NCBI RefSeq assembly: GCF_018687715.1
Contig: NC_056755.1
Coordinates: forward strand, 37,041,001-37,105,000
Reading direction: 5' to 3'
Length of the DNA stretch: 64,000 nucleotides
DNA from: Carya illinoinensis
Taxonomy: Eukaryota; Streptophyta; Magnoliopsida; Fagales; Juglandaceae
The translations under genes were made by a program, and so were the position numbers. The notes beneath the pieces were generated by a model. The model was not told the origin of the DNA and did no database searches. It saw only the letters and a list, made by a program, of their open reading frames with translations. How positions within the stretch are numbered: position 1 is the stretch's first letter; every line of letters starts with the position of its first letter. Of this stretch, positions 47,749-59,500 are shown one piece after another.

Positions 47749-50054
47749 ATTATGGAAGGATGCAATCTTGGAAGGCCGAGGTACTTCTCAAATGATCCTG
47801 TTGCATTGACTCCAGCTATCCTCAGGATGGTGCTCTTGTTCTCAGATGGTATATTCTTGCTGAAATAGATTGAGGACTTTTCCTTGTTGAGCTTCTGGCC
47901 AGATGCAAGTTCATATAGAGTTAAAATCCTCATTAGTCTACTCCATTCAAGGGAATTGGCTTTGTAGAAGATTAAGCTATCATCAGCGAAAAAGAGGTGG
48001 TTTACTTTGACAGGACCTCGACCCACAGGCACACTCGAAATGCTTCCTTCCCTTTCTGACTTGAGTAAGAGACATGACAAAGCTTCTGCACAGAGGATAA
48101 AAAGGTAAGGGGAGAGGGGGTCCCCTTGCCTCAATCCTCGGGAGGGCATGAAGAAACCTTGTGGCTCACCATTTAGTAGGATAGAGTAGGAAACTGAGGA
48201 GATGCATTTCAAGATTAGGGAGACCCAACTGTTACTGAAACCCAACTTGCTCATTACTGCAGTCAAGAAGCTCCATTCTACACGATCGTATGCCTTGCTC
48301 ATGTCTAGTTTGAAAGCCATGTAGCCTGACTTCCCTTTCATCCTGGATGTCATTGAATGGAGTGTTTCATAGGCCACCAGAATGTTGTCTGTGATGGCTC
48401 TACCTGGTACAAAAGCACTTTGACTTTGGGAAATAATGTTAGGCAAAACAGCTTTAAGTCTATTTACTACTACTTTTGCTACTATTTTGTATAACACATT
48501 ACACAAACTAATTGGTCTGAAATCAGTAACTCTTTTGGCTTCTTTAACCTTTGGGATGAGTGTGATGAAAGTGTCATTGCTTCCCTCCAAAGAGCCATTT
48601 ATGTTCAGGATGTTGAGGGCAAATCTTGTAACCTCTTCTCCCACTATATCCCAGTTTGTTTGATAGAATAAGGCTAGGAATCCATCTGGACCTAGAGATC
48701 CAAGGCCATTCATGTGGAAAACAGCCATCTTGACTTCTTCTGCTGTGAACTCCCTCCCTAAATGTTCATTCATTTCACCTGTAATTCTATGGGGCACACT
48801 CTCGATGCATTCACCAATGCCTATTGGATTAGATGAGGTAAAAAGATCACGGAAAAAATCTGAAAAAAGAGATCCAATTTGCTGTTTATCAGTAACCAGT
48901 GACCCCTGTCCATCCATTACCTGGTGGATCCTGTTTGTTTTCCTTCTCTGGGTTGCATGTTGATGATAAAACTTCGTGTTCTGATCCCCCATTTTGAGCC
49001 AGTGCTGCTTAGCTCTCTGCTTCCACTTTAGATCTTCCTCTTCAAGGGATTGTTCAATCTCATTTTGCAATCTTAGCATTAAGTCCACATGCTCACCTTG
49101 ACCCTCTTCTTGTAACTTACACAAGGTTGACATTTTCTGTTTAACCTCAGCTTTTGCACCCCTATTTTCATTAGTGTTCCATTTCTTTAACTCTGTGCTG
49201 CAGTTTCTCAATCTTCTTACCACTAGAGGAACTTGGTCCACTCCCCAACCCTGCCTTCCCCAAGTCTTCTTTATTGTAGTAGCACACCCCTCCTTGATTG
49301 TCCAAGCTACTTCGAATCTGAACAACTTAGAAGGGCTACCCTGTTGCCTCTTGCTTGATAGGACAATATGTAGAGGTAGATGATCTGACTTCACTGCAGG
49401 GGATACCTCACAACATGCCTCTGTAAACCTCTGAGCCCAAGCTGGGTTTGCTAGCCCTCGGTCTAGCTGCTCCTTAGTGAAATCAGTACCTCTTCTGTTG
49501 TTGGACCAGGTGTACTTAGGTCCTACAGTCCGAATCATCTTCAAAGAGCAAAAATCTAAAGCTTCTCTGAACCTCTCCATTTGGGTATAAGGCCTGGGGG
49601 GACCTCCCATTTTTTCATCTTGACATGTAATTTCATTGAAATCACCACATACCAACCATGGAGTGTTAGGCATAGGTTTAAGGTCTTTTAAAAGCTCCCA
49701 ACTACCTTTCCTCTTAGAGGTCTCAGGATGCCCATAGAAACCCGTGAAGAACCATGGGAGTGAGCCTGCTTGATTCAAGATACTGGCACTGATATGCCAT
49801 CTAGAGTAGTTATAGATGGACACTTCGATATTCTTTTTCCACATTAAGGCAAGACCTCCACTACTTCCTCTACCTTCAACTGAGATGCAGGCATCAAAAC
49901 TTAGACTTCTTTTAACTTCTTCAATTCTTGTTTTAGAGCACTTTGTCTCCATGAGAAAAATCATGGAGGGGGACTTGACCTTCACCATGAGGTTAAGGAA
50001 TTGAACTGTCCGAGGGTTCCCAAGCCCTCGGCAGTTCCAGCTTATTAAACTCAT
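47745..50054 (-). pseudogene. LINE B ORF2 part 1: endonuclease and reverse transcriptase
   Basis: This 769-codon frame starts MSLISWNCRGLGNPRTVQFL, the classic plant L1 ORF2 start. The endonuclease (residues 1-230) shows FLMETKC, TGFYGHPETS, WLVCGDFNEI and SDHLPLHI. The RT (about 400-760) shows FITLIPKVKEA, FRPISLCNVLYKIVAKV, SQSAFVPGRAITDNIL, AFKLDMSKAYDRVEW, GLRQGDPLSPYLF and FFADDSLIF, with the catalytic Asp pair. It ends at KYLGLPRLHPSII where a small deletion, not a multiple of three, shifts the frame. The rest follows in the next frame. Confidence 0.9.
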
Positions 50055-50614
50055 AATTCTTGGCAGGGCTGCCTAGCAACCTCTGCCATTTGTTGAGGTA
50101 GCTCACCCTTAGACTCTTGTTTGATCTCGCTAGGGATGTCCAGTTTGGTTTTCTTGCCATTGATGTTAGAAATGTCTCGCAAGGTTCTTTCAGTTAATCT
50201 TTTCTTCAGCAGTGCTACTGGGGTGATTGAGAATTCAGGTCTATCTGGGTGGGGTTCACGGGCTTTTTTCTTCCAAGTTGTTTTCCTGGTTTGTACAGTA
50301 ACCTCAGTAGGGGCTATGTTTTCCTGAGAAAGTTTGACCAGTCTTTTTGAGCTTCTGAGATGGGACTTGGAGTTGGTATTGGTTGGTTCCCGGCTGATGG
50401 CAATGGGGTCTTGTTCCATTTCGACTACAGGGTCTTTTACTAGCATAGGGGAGTTTGGTTTGGGATGTACAGAGGGGGATGGCCTACAACTTTCCTCTGT
50501 GGGTAAAAGCTGGCAACTGACTACTGAGGAAAGGTATGGGAGTTTACCTGGCTGTCCTTCTTGCAGAGGTCTGCTACTGACTTGTGACTTAGTAGGTAGC
50601 TCCTCCTCATAGCC
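50051..50614 (-). pseudogene. LINE B ORF1, 3' part only
   Basis: The frame is open from the insertion edge (GYEEELPTKSQVSSRP at 50614) to the stop at 50051, overlapping the ORF2 start by four bases (ATGA). It is the Lys/Ser-rich tail of an ORF1 protein, with KTTWKKKAREPHPD and LLKKRLTERTLRD. The DUF4283 and zinc knuckle parts were lost by 5' truncation. Confidence 0.7.
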
Positions 50615-50631
50615 TGTGCAAGGGCCTAATT

Positions 50632-50870
50632 GGTATTGTATAGGCGGTCCAAACTGGCCAGGACATCTACATTAATAAACTATCAACCCTCCAAGTACCC
50701 CTAGTCATGTGAACATTCTTTGTTTTCCATTAATAAATAGAAATAAACATTCTTTTTCTCCCAAAAAAACTCCCATTTACCAATATTATTATTATCATTA
50801 TATATTATTATTGCTCTTCTATTTTATTTTTCTAATATTGATTAATATTAGAGAGATAACATTCAAAATA
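50632..50870. repeat. Unit 2 counterpart of 31890-32125
   Basis: After a short unit-2-only piece (50632-50675), the words CCAAGTACCCCTAGTCATGTGAAC and TTTTCTCCCAAAAAAACTCC align with unit 1 in short blocks. It has ATT-rich microsatellite-like runs and no gene. Confidence 0.7.
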
Positions 50871-51936
50871 GGGTTAATTACACTTTACTCCCTCTAACTA
50901 TCACTCAATTTACAATATGACTCCAAAACTATTGATTGCATCAAAGTGGACCCTCTTCTTTTCAAAACATACCAATCCCCCCTTCTGTCTACTATAAGCA
51001 TTAAATCAAACGAAAATATCATCCATTTACTTGTCACATGCACTCCTTCAATGAAAAGACAAAACTACCTCTCACTTCATCGGCTTTCAAACAATAAAAG
51101 AAAAGAAAAAACTTGCGGTAGCTTACAAATAGGAAGAAAGAAAAGACATGTGGCAGATGAAGTCTTCACTCAATTTCTATCATGCACGGGCCGTGCTCTG
51201 CCTTGGTTGCTAAAAACAGAGGCTTCAGTTCTCTATGTAGGTGCTTGGGCTACAGTGGTTCTGCGATTTGGGCTATTTCCGCGTTGGAGAGGAGAGCAAC
51301 GGTGGTTGGCAGCATGTGGTTTTTACCGAGGATGAGATAGGGGTTGTGCATGGTTGGCTTGGTACTAGGCAGAGTGGCAGCTTACTCTTACTGAAATGAA
51401 CTAGAAAAATTCATGGGAGACTGGCGACAAAGAGGCCAGCGATGGAAGAGCATGGGTGGCATGAGGTTGAGGACGTGGAAGAGCATCTGGCGTGCTGTGC
51501 TGATGTTGGCTGGGCAGTCCGTGCGCTATAAAGGGTAGGGGCTATTCTTCTCCATCTGATTTGACGGTGGCAATGTTGGTTGGTGATCAAACGAAGAGGT
51601 TGAGCATGCGAGATGGGTGTTGCGTCCATGCATGCTGTTGGTGGTTGGTACTCATGGAGATTCTGCTATGTTTTTAGGGAGAAAAATAGAGTTTTCTCTC
51701 CTTCCTGCAGGTTGTTCTCAGTTGAGCTGGACCATGGCGTTGCTTGTGGAGATCGTGCGGTAGAGTTGGGCAGTGGACGACGGACGGGGGTGTTAGCTAT
51801 CCATGGAGACTAAGCTGCAAGTGGACAGTGCAACGTGATGGCTGAAAGTAAGAGGGTCCACTTTGATGTAATCAATAGTTTTAGAAACATATTGTGAATT
51901 GAATTATAGTTTGATGGGATAAAGTGTAATTAACCC
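50871..51936. mobile_element. Non-autonomous Mutator-like element (MULE), 1066 bp
   Basis: The ends, GGGTTAATTACACTTTA at 50871 and its inverse at 51936, extend as inverted repeats of about 87 bases with roughly a dozen differences, as far as AAGTGGACCCTCTT. A perfect 9-bp target duplication TTCAAAATA lies at 50862-50870 and 51937-51945. Unit 1 has a single TTCAAAATA at about 32134-32142, the empty site. Long TIRs and 9-bp duplications define Mutator-like elements. The interior (about 51180-51840) is richer in G and C than the ends and has no transposase. It could be captured host DNA, as in Pack-MULEs, but no source gene is recognised. Confidence 0.9.
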
Positions 51937-51945
51937 TTCAAAATA

Positions 51946-52365
51946 AAACAATATATAATAATATAAATGGGTTTCCTTGACAAATGTATGTCAAGGAAAC
52001 CATTTATTACAGTGAAAGGATCCTTAGACACGGACACGACAAATTCTCATGATAATGAAAAAGAAGATCAAAGTAGATAATGAGCAGCTGCAGACACATG
52101 ATAACCCGCAGGAAAAGCACCTGACTTTTATTCACTAATTAATTAATACTGTAAGTAACTGGAACTTCGACAGATTTTATCCACCTTCTTCCTTGTCTCT
52201 GCTTGTCGACGTTCCTTCATTTATTGGGGAGTTAGAGTCAGCCGACTCGGAAGGTTGTTCTGGAGGTCGCAAGACTTGCAACAGCTGCAAAATTACCAGA
52301 AAGCTAATCAACATTGACACTCATGGCAAACTCCTCTTTCAGCCGCGAAAATTAGTTTTGGCTCC

Positions 52366-52419
<54 letters not shown>
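51946..52419. repeat. Unit 2 counterpart of 32143-32680, with (GA)n microsatellite
   Basis: The segment aligns with unit 1, including ATGAGCAGCTGCAGACACATG (both copies) and CAGCCGACTCGGAA. A pure (GA)n run at 52373-52419 directly precedes the AHP stop codon on the plus-strand map. In unit 1 the same spot carries (GT)n(GA)n. No other gene is present. Confidence 0.75.
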
Positions 52420-52421
<2 letters not shown>

Positions 52422-53660
52422 AAACCCCAAGATAGGCTTCCAGCTTATCCTTCAGAATGGCAAACTCTTCTTTCAGCCGTGAGAATGCAGCCCTAATCCT
52501 GCATGCACATATCTATGATGATCATTTTTGCATATATTTCCTCTAAATCATGATATATTATATATGTAAGAAAGGAAAATAAAAAGTCAGTCGAAAGAGT
52601 AGTAGTCGTAGCAGTAGTTGAAAGCATATATATATAAACATTACCCTCCAATGTGAATGTAATCTTCCCTGAAACAAGCCAACATGTTATCCATTTCCGT
52701 GTGCACCCTCTTAGCACCAATGCTGCAGATACCAGTAATGAATTTTTCCCAATATAATCATAATTATAATTACTAATTAGAAAAGACAATATAAAAAGAT
52801 GCAAAAGATCATCAGAAGAGAAGAATAATTACATGATCTGCATGTACTCTGCATTGTGACTGCATGTATGCATGCTGACATGAATATTGGATTTCATTTG
52901 TAAAAGAATATAATTTTAAACTTTTTTTCTAAATTAAACGTTGTCCTGTCAGAGGTGGGGATGGAGAATGTTTGCTTCAAACCGAGTTGCAACTATATAT
53001 AAAATTCAATAGAAAAACAAATACCTGACACTCCTGCCTTTGAGCTTGTGAATACACCTATCCAGCTTAACGACATCAAGCGGTGTGTCCTCCCTATATA
53101 TATGTTGAAAAAACGTAGCCCAATGTTATAATTTTAACCATTAATTTCCAGCCAATTAAAGAAATAAACAAAATGAAAAAGGTTTTATTATTGCAGTGCA
53201 TGAAAATACAAATTACCAATTTCATATATAGATATAGATATACGATCACTTACAATATCTGTCCAATGCGAGTTATATCATTTGGTGTCTCTTTGAGAAA
53301 CACGTTGACAACACGCTCGATGAAGAGGGGGTTCTGATCATCCTCCAATTTCTCCAATTCAGTGAACTGATCACCAAGAAAACCCTGCGTGCAATTTCCC
53401 CAACATTAGTCGTATACGAGTACTGATATTATATAAATCTTCCGTCACTGATCGGAGTCCGATCAATTACTTTGAACGTACTTACGTGTTTTTGGAGACT
53501 AATGCAAGAGTGTGTGTGTGTGTATAAGCTGTTTGCATGCAGCATGGTACTCCATAATTTTGTATGTTTTAAAATTAAAATTAAAGAAGAGAATGAGTAC
53601 CTCAACAAAGAGGGACATCCTAAAGCTGCCAATATGTTGCGTCAAGAAATTACTGGCCAT
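52420..53660 (-). CDS. Histidine-containing phosphotransfer protein (AHP-like), copy B
   Basis: Five exons (53601-53660, 53254-53384, 53025-53093, 52645-52722, 52420-52498) with GT-AG borders join in frame to 138 aa. It starts MASNFLTQHIGS, continues GFLGDQFTELEKLEDDQNPL and FIERVVNVFLKE, has the HPt motif DRCIHKLKGRSVSIGAKRV with the likely phospho-accepting His at residue 79, and ends LKEEFAILKDKLEAYLGV. Size and helix order fit plant AHPs (about 150 aa), which carry phosphate from cytokinin-type sensor kinases to response regulators in the nucleus. Family members usually read HxLKGSS; here the first Ser after Gly is Arg, so activity may be changed. All exons are short, so a simple ORF search would miss this gene. 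Expression is unproven. Confidence 0.85.
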
Positions 53661-54099
53661 GGTACGGATTAAAGCTATAAAATTAGAATATATTATATAT
53701 AGATCGGAGAGGACCAAATTAAGGGAAGCACTGATGAAAATATTACAAGTATTACGACACACACACATGCATATAGGAACAATTTGTTAGTTTGGATAAA
53801 ATATAAACGACGGCACGCTTAGTAACACTAACCAAAAGGCAACAATCAAAGAAACATAAGAAAACTATGACTAGGTAGGCATATCAAGTTTGTGACAACA
53901 TGCAAATCATAAATTAGAAATGTAACACGACAATTATCATGAGATAACAAGTCATGCATCTCATCAAGAGATATCATGACTAACCGTGAAGTAAAATATA
54001 GCTTCTCATGTTATATATAGTACACTCTCATGTCATGCACTCTAATAATACTATATTGATGTAGTATAGTATGCTATCACTAAGAATAATATTATATAC
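53661..54099. repeat. Upstream region of AHP copy B
   Basis: This is the presumed promoter side of AHP copy B and is gene-free. It aligns with 34937-35120 plus 37364-37660 of unit 1, where the retrotransposon intervenes. (AC)n words near 53757 are shared with unit 1 (35065). No clear TATA box was fixed. Confidence 0.55.
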
Positions 54100-54888
54100 A
54101 GTAATGGACCCACATTATGCTCATGGGGGGCCATGGGCCCCACCCACGCAAATTTTTTTTTCAAAATATATAAAATGCCCCATAAATTTTATACATAATT
54201 CTACTAATATAAAAAATGGCCTCCAAAAAACTTATAATCTCTATATGCTTTCTAAAATTTTCTAAATTTTTAATATACCTAGAAATGCCTCTCTCCAATT
54301 TTTTTTCTTATAGTCCTAAAATTTCGTTTAATTTTTATATATTATCTATTTTCAAGGATGTGGTCTCTCCAAAATTAAAATTAAAACTAAGTTTAAGAGA
54401 AATAATAAATTTATTAATATGGATCCTAAATTTTTTTTATATATATAATATTAAGCTTCTTAATATGGAATCCAAAGTGAAAATACAAGAAAAATTATTT
54501 AAGGTCAATAATCTATATAAAAAATAGTTTGTAGTTACATTCTTATAATTTTTCAATCTCTTTTTAATTTACATAAGAGAAATAATGTTTGCAGTTATAG
54601 GATATGCAAACTTCGCCAACTCCCTTTAAAAAAATGTCGGTAAATCTAGAATACATGAAAAAAATAATTTTGTAATAGTGGGTTCCACTTCTTTTTTTTC
54701 AAATGGAGTGCGTAAAACTTGCACACTTCTTAAGACTATATGTAGCATTGCCCTTTACATAAATGTGTCAACCAGTAGAAAAGAAAATGAGTAGAGCTTG
54801 CAAACTCTAAGACAGTATCTAGCTTTAATTTACTAGTCTTTACATAAATTGGAACCCCCTCAACAAAATTGCCAGTTCCACCACTAAT
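54100..54888. mobile_element. Tip100-like hAT remnant, about 790 bp
   Basis: Unit 1 passes straight from TTATATACAG to TCTTGAAGTG, whereas unit 2 carries extra DNA. Its left end AGTAATGGACCCACATTATG and its right end, reverse complemented AGTGGTGGAACTGGCAATTT, are imperfect inverted repeats that both lead into G runs. They resemble the CAGTGGCGGA-type ends of Tip100 hAT elements. The flanks TTATATAC and TTATATAT could be an imperfect 8-bp target duplication. The interior is AT-rich without a transposase. Confidence 0.6.
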
Positions 54889-55240
54889 TATATATAGTCG
54901 TAGAGTATACAATTTCCGCATACTCTCTTTAAAAAAAATGTTATGGTCACTATTAAAATAATAAATTTTCATGTGAATTCTATATTTACTCATCACTTTT
55001 TTCAAAAAGAATACACGAAGACTATACACTCGGCAAAAATTACAAATATCATTTCTCTATTATTAACTTTAGTTTTGGTGCCTCGACATGAAAACTTTCT
55101 AGCCTTAAAGTAGAGCACAAAGTAAAATGGAAACCTTAAGAACCAAAGCAAAACAAATATGTCATATAGAGATCAATGTACAATTCCTAAAATAACAAAA
55201 AAATCGTAAACCCTACAATTCCATATTCTAATTATTTTCA
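54889..55240. repeat. Right end of duplication unit 2
   Basis: The segment aligns with 37660-38055 (for example ACACGAAG.CT.TACACTCG and TCAATGTACAATTC words). Similarity ends near 55240 (CAAGATCTTC), just as in unit 1. No gene is present. Confidence 0.7.
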
Positions 55241-56506
55241 AGATCTTCAACCACCACTCCACCATAGATTGGTTTGTGGTGGAGATTGTGCGACGGTACC
55301 GTGGATCGTGGAGCCATCTAATAACTACAAAGTTAATAATTGTTGACTCGAGAATTGGTCAAGTTGTTTGTAGAAGTGATAATTTATAACTTGTACGTAT
55401 TCTATAATGATGCTAAATTTTGCACCGGTTGAAAAAAGTAAGATCCACTCTAAAAAAGTGGATCTTTTGGATTGATTTTTTTATTTTTTATTTTATTCAA
55501 ATGACTTACACGACTTCTAGATATGTGCAAGTCATTTTCTTATATAGAAACATGATGCATTGGTTTTTCATTGACCCATATGGGCATGTCAGTCACTCGG
55601 TAATTATGGCTTAGTTGGGCCTGACTAATGGGCGCGCCTGTTGGTTAGAGCCCATGCTGTAAGAAATAGGTGGGAAGCCTTTGCTATTGGCAATTTGCCA
55701 TTGAGAAATAAATTAATACCATTTGCAGTTCTTGGAGGTCTTCTTTCCTCAAAAAACCAGTGTATGTGGTGCGATTTTCTTTTTCTAATTATTTCTTAAC
55801 TTCAAAACTACAATTACGAGCACTGCTGAGGAAGGTCTTGACACTCATTATCCACTGTACTGTATATATGTTAAAGTTGTAATAAATACTCTTATTGCGA
55901 GTTAAGTCTTTCTGTAATTAATAAAAAGTAGGGTTTTGGGTTCTTCCCTGCACACATGCATAAGAATCCGATTGATTCAGAAGGAAAAAATGACTATAAA
56001 ATCTGAACAGTAAAAATTATTGGCTTTACAAGGAAACTGGACAGCCATCAAGTAATTGGACAGTTTCTTTCTATCATTGCAGTTACCTAGTTAGGCTAGT
56101 TTTCCTCCTTTGTTTACTTACCTGACCTCTCACTGGGGCCCAAGTAAAGGAGAATGGTAATTTGGGCCTCAGAGAAGCAAAGCAAAAGCTTCAGAAAGAA
56201 AAATTTTTGTTTCATACATGCCAATTTCTTACCCTCTTTCTCCTGTTCGTTCATGTGAACAGTGAGGAACAGTTTGTCCTTTTTCTTAGCTTTTCCTTGA
56301 CCAAGCCAATTAAAACGGAGGATTGATCCATTTTCGCCATAACAAACCAACTATAGCGGTCACGGATCGGCAGAGTTTTGCCGGTCAGCACTGTACAGGG
56401 GATGATACCAAACTGTGTCAAAAGGGGCATGTCCTGCCTTCCTTATCCCACAACTTCAAAAGCGTATGAAAGAGAGATTCATTTCCATTCATCACCACTC
56501 CCCCTT
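55241..56506. other. Intergenic region downstream of the PP2C gene
   Basis: No gene is supported on either strand. The part nearest the PP2C gene (about 56100-56506) probably holds its 3' untranslated region. Several ATTAAT and AATAAA words on the minus strand could serve polyadenylation, but none stands out. Confidence 0.5.
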
Positions 56507-59500
56507 TCATTGCCGTTGATGGCGCTTTCTCTTTGATTTCAGGTCAACAACAATTATGGAAATGTTGTCAGAACTGTTTCTTCCATACGCTATCTCAGTG
56601 AGATTATTAGCAACAAATTGTGCTGGAGAAACCTCATCAGTTGTCATGCATCTGCGCCGCCTTCTTAGAAGACGGCGAGCCACCTCTCCAACCTCTTCAT
56701 TGGTCATGACATCCCAAAGCCCGTCACTCGCCAAAATCAAACACTCATCCTCATCTGTCCTAGCCATGAAAGTGGTCTCAGGCACTGGAATTATCCACGG
56801 CCTTAAATACCGATCACCTGAAACATAGCCACTGAGTAATAACTATTACAATAGAGATGCATAACGCAAAGTACAGTGACACAATTGACTAGATTATTAA
56901 AACTGGATTTTGGATCTCCCAATATCAGTTCAAGCAGATTCCTGCGTTCTCCATAATATTCACGCAAACACCCAATGGGTGGAGGAGGGCGAGATATGAC
57001 TGATGATCTCTGTTTCATGAGATGTGATCAGAGACCACTTGTACCATCACTAGGGATTCAAAAAGATCCTAGTTGGACTTTGCATGATGATATTGGTGAA
57101 AGCATATATAGTTGTGTTGATAAATTATCCATGGAAGATAAAAAGATTTACTGCGGTCGAACAAGAGTAGGAGAAATAGAGATAAAAAACACCTATAGCT
57201 CTGGACATAGCAAGGACTCCAAACACCCTAGCACCATTCCAGTTTATGACCTTCCCATCCTCTCCTTCAATTCTCATGAGTTCGTCTGGTCTATCAGGCT
57301 GTAAAAGCAGTAGACAACAAGAATTTTCCTCAATCGTGTCAATATAAAACTATTGATAAGATGAACAAAAAGACGATCATCTAAACAGAAGAAAGTCGTT
57401 GGTTAATTGGCTTTTCTTTTTCCCATCTTCTTTACCCTTCTCCATAGTTTATGGACAAGTACTATCCAGGCAAATACTATAGTTATGTATATAATGGGCC
57501 TTATGACTTTTCTATTAATACTATATCCGCATAATTATATATAACTATCCCCCGGATATCTAATTATAAATCACGAAACTTGATAAGGTTGAGCCCATAA
57601 AATCCAATGAAACTTCTAGTGCGATGTATCGATCAAACAAACTAACATCAGTAAAACAATTAGAGCTCTCTTTCAATTCTATGAAGAACGGAAAAGGATA
57701 AAAGGGTATTTGATTTGACCTTCTGATCGACAGTTAAGGGGATTGTTTGAGTCCCTCGACAGAGAATTGCCCTTGAGTCGCCACAGTTGGATGCCATAAT
57801 CTGGCATCCGGATAGAACAACCACAACTGCAGTTGATCCAACCATTTCTGGTGCAGCAGCCTCCGAGACCTCATTGTCAGTCCTCTCAAACCCACTAGAG
57901 AATGCTGACTCCCACCTCCTCTGCCATTCATAGCCGTCAACTGTTTCCCTATCCCACTCTTCTGCTATCATTTCATGCATTCTTTCTGCACAAAACTTAG
58001 CCACCTAGAAAACAACCACCCAAGTTAAGCTCTCAAATTGTCACATTATGAGGTTTGGGAAGAACAAAATATTAAAGTTGTGATGAAAAGAAATTAACTA
58101 AAGGTAGGGCAGGCTTATCTTTAGGAGTAAGCCTTATGTCAAAGTAGAAAATTGCTAGATGTGTCCTCTTGTGCGAATGGAAAAATTATTGGGTATTCTC
58201 AAAGTACAAATGGCGTGACGATCTTATCCTATTTCATGTTGTCATGCAATTAAAATTACTGATGTAAGCACCAATTTTAATTGAAATATCTTATAGTATG
58301 ATAAGATTACCATGTATCCATACTCCAATAATATATAATAATTATAAGTGTGAATGAGCGAACAAAATTGACCATAAAAAAAAATAAAGAGGGATGGCTA
58401 CAGATACATGGAGAAAAATGGACTGACAAATGGAATACTCGTGTGTTACGGTTCATAGTCACATAAACAATAAGACGTATTGACTATGAACAGTATGCAT
58501 AAGTGAGTACTCTTTTTCCATCCGTATTTTTCTCTCCATGGACTTATCATTTCTCATAAATAAATAGATCTCATACACCCATTTCTTAATAGGACACATC
58601 CAGTCACTCAATTTACCTCTTAGGTATAATATCGATGAACTTCCCTTGTACGTGCATGAACCAAGTTCGAAATACTTAATAAATATTTTCTTAATTAATT
58701 GTAACGTAATTAATATTCCACTATAAGTAGTACTAAAAAACCCATAAATATGGTAGATAGACATTCGAATAATTGATACATACAAATATACTCTATGCAG
58801 TACTCTCAATCTATACTATATTTACATAATCACTAATTTTAAGTGATATATTATCGTTATTTATTCCTAGCGATTATCTGATAATTAGTCTGTACCTCCA
58901 ATTTAGTAACGAGAAGAAAGTTCTTTCCTCCTCTATTTTTTTTTTTTTTTTGAATATATAAAGAGGGTGAGAGTTTCAAAATCAGATTTTCTATTTAAAT
59001 AACCGTGCCATATGCGATCAAGCTCTTGGCTACTAAAAGAAAATTCTCACCTGTGTAATATCAGTTAAATACTAACATATTAAATCGTCAAGTTAATGAA
59101 GATATCTATGAAATTCACATCAATATTTATCACACAATAATATAACCTCGACGCTACAGCAGCAGAACGCGTAATAAAGACAGAAATATTAAAAAAATAT
59201 ATGCAGGGTAGTGTACAGAAACAGAAGGTATTCGTGCTGTTTGGCGTTCAGAGTGCCCTACTGAACGAGCAGCGATTAACGTTGACCGAAAGAAGGATGC
59301 GCCTGTGACTGTTAGGGAAAGTGCTTAATATGTGACCCCCGTTAGCGTAGCTATTCCCTGTGCACCGAATTTCTCATAGGAAGCAAAAGTCTTTATAAAA
59401 AGCAAAAATCTAATTACAAATTCAATTATAAATTAATATGTACATTAGAGTCACGTTTTTTTATATAGATGAGATTAGATGTTTTAAATAAAAATAAATA

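Larger units (their letters stand above)
45914..50615 (-). mobile_element. L1-type LINE (LINE B), nearly intact, 4.7 kb
   Basis: A perfect 16-bp target duplication, GTGCAAGGGCCTAATT, flanks it at 45898-45913 and 50616-50631. The poly-A tail appears as TTTATTTTTTATTTTTTTG on the plus strand (45914-45932). The 5' end lies inside ORF1, so the copy is 5' truncated, which is usual for LINEs. ORF2 covers endonuclease, reverse transcriptase with FADD, zinc-binding domain and RNase H, with only one frameshift. Unit 1 has no insertion at the matching place. Perfect TSDs and an almost open ORF2 indicate a recent arrival. Confidence 0.95.

Noticed and set aside
54071..54527. Two Ile/Leu/Lys-rich frames in unit 2
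   Set aside because: They come from AT-rich interior of a probable hAT remnant, with no conserved words.
57005..57304. 109-codon plus-strand frame over PP2C exon 3
   Set aside because: Antisense to a conserved PP2C exon and its intron; no independent support.
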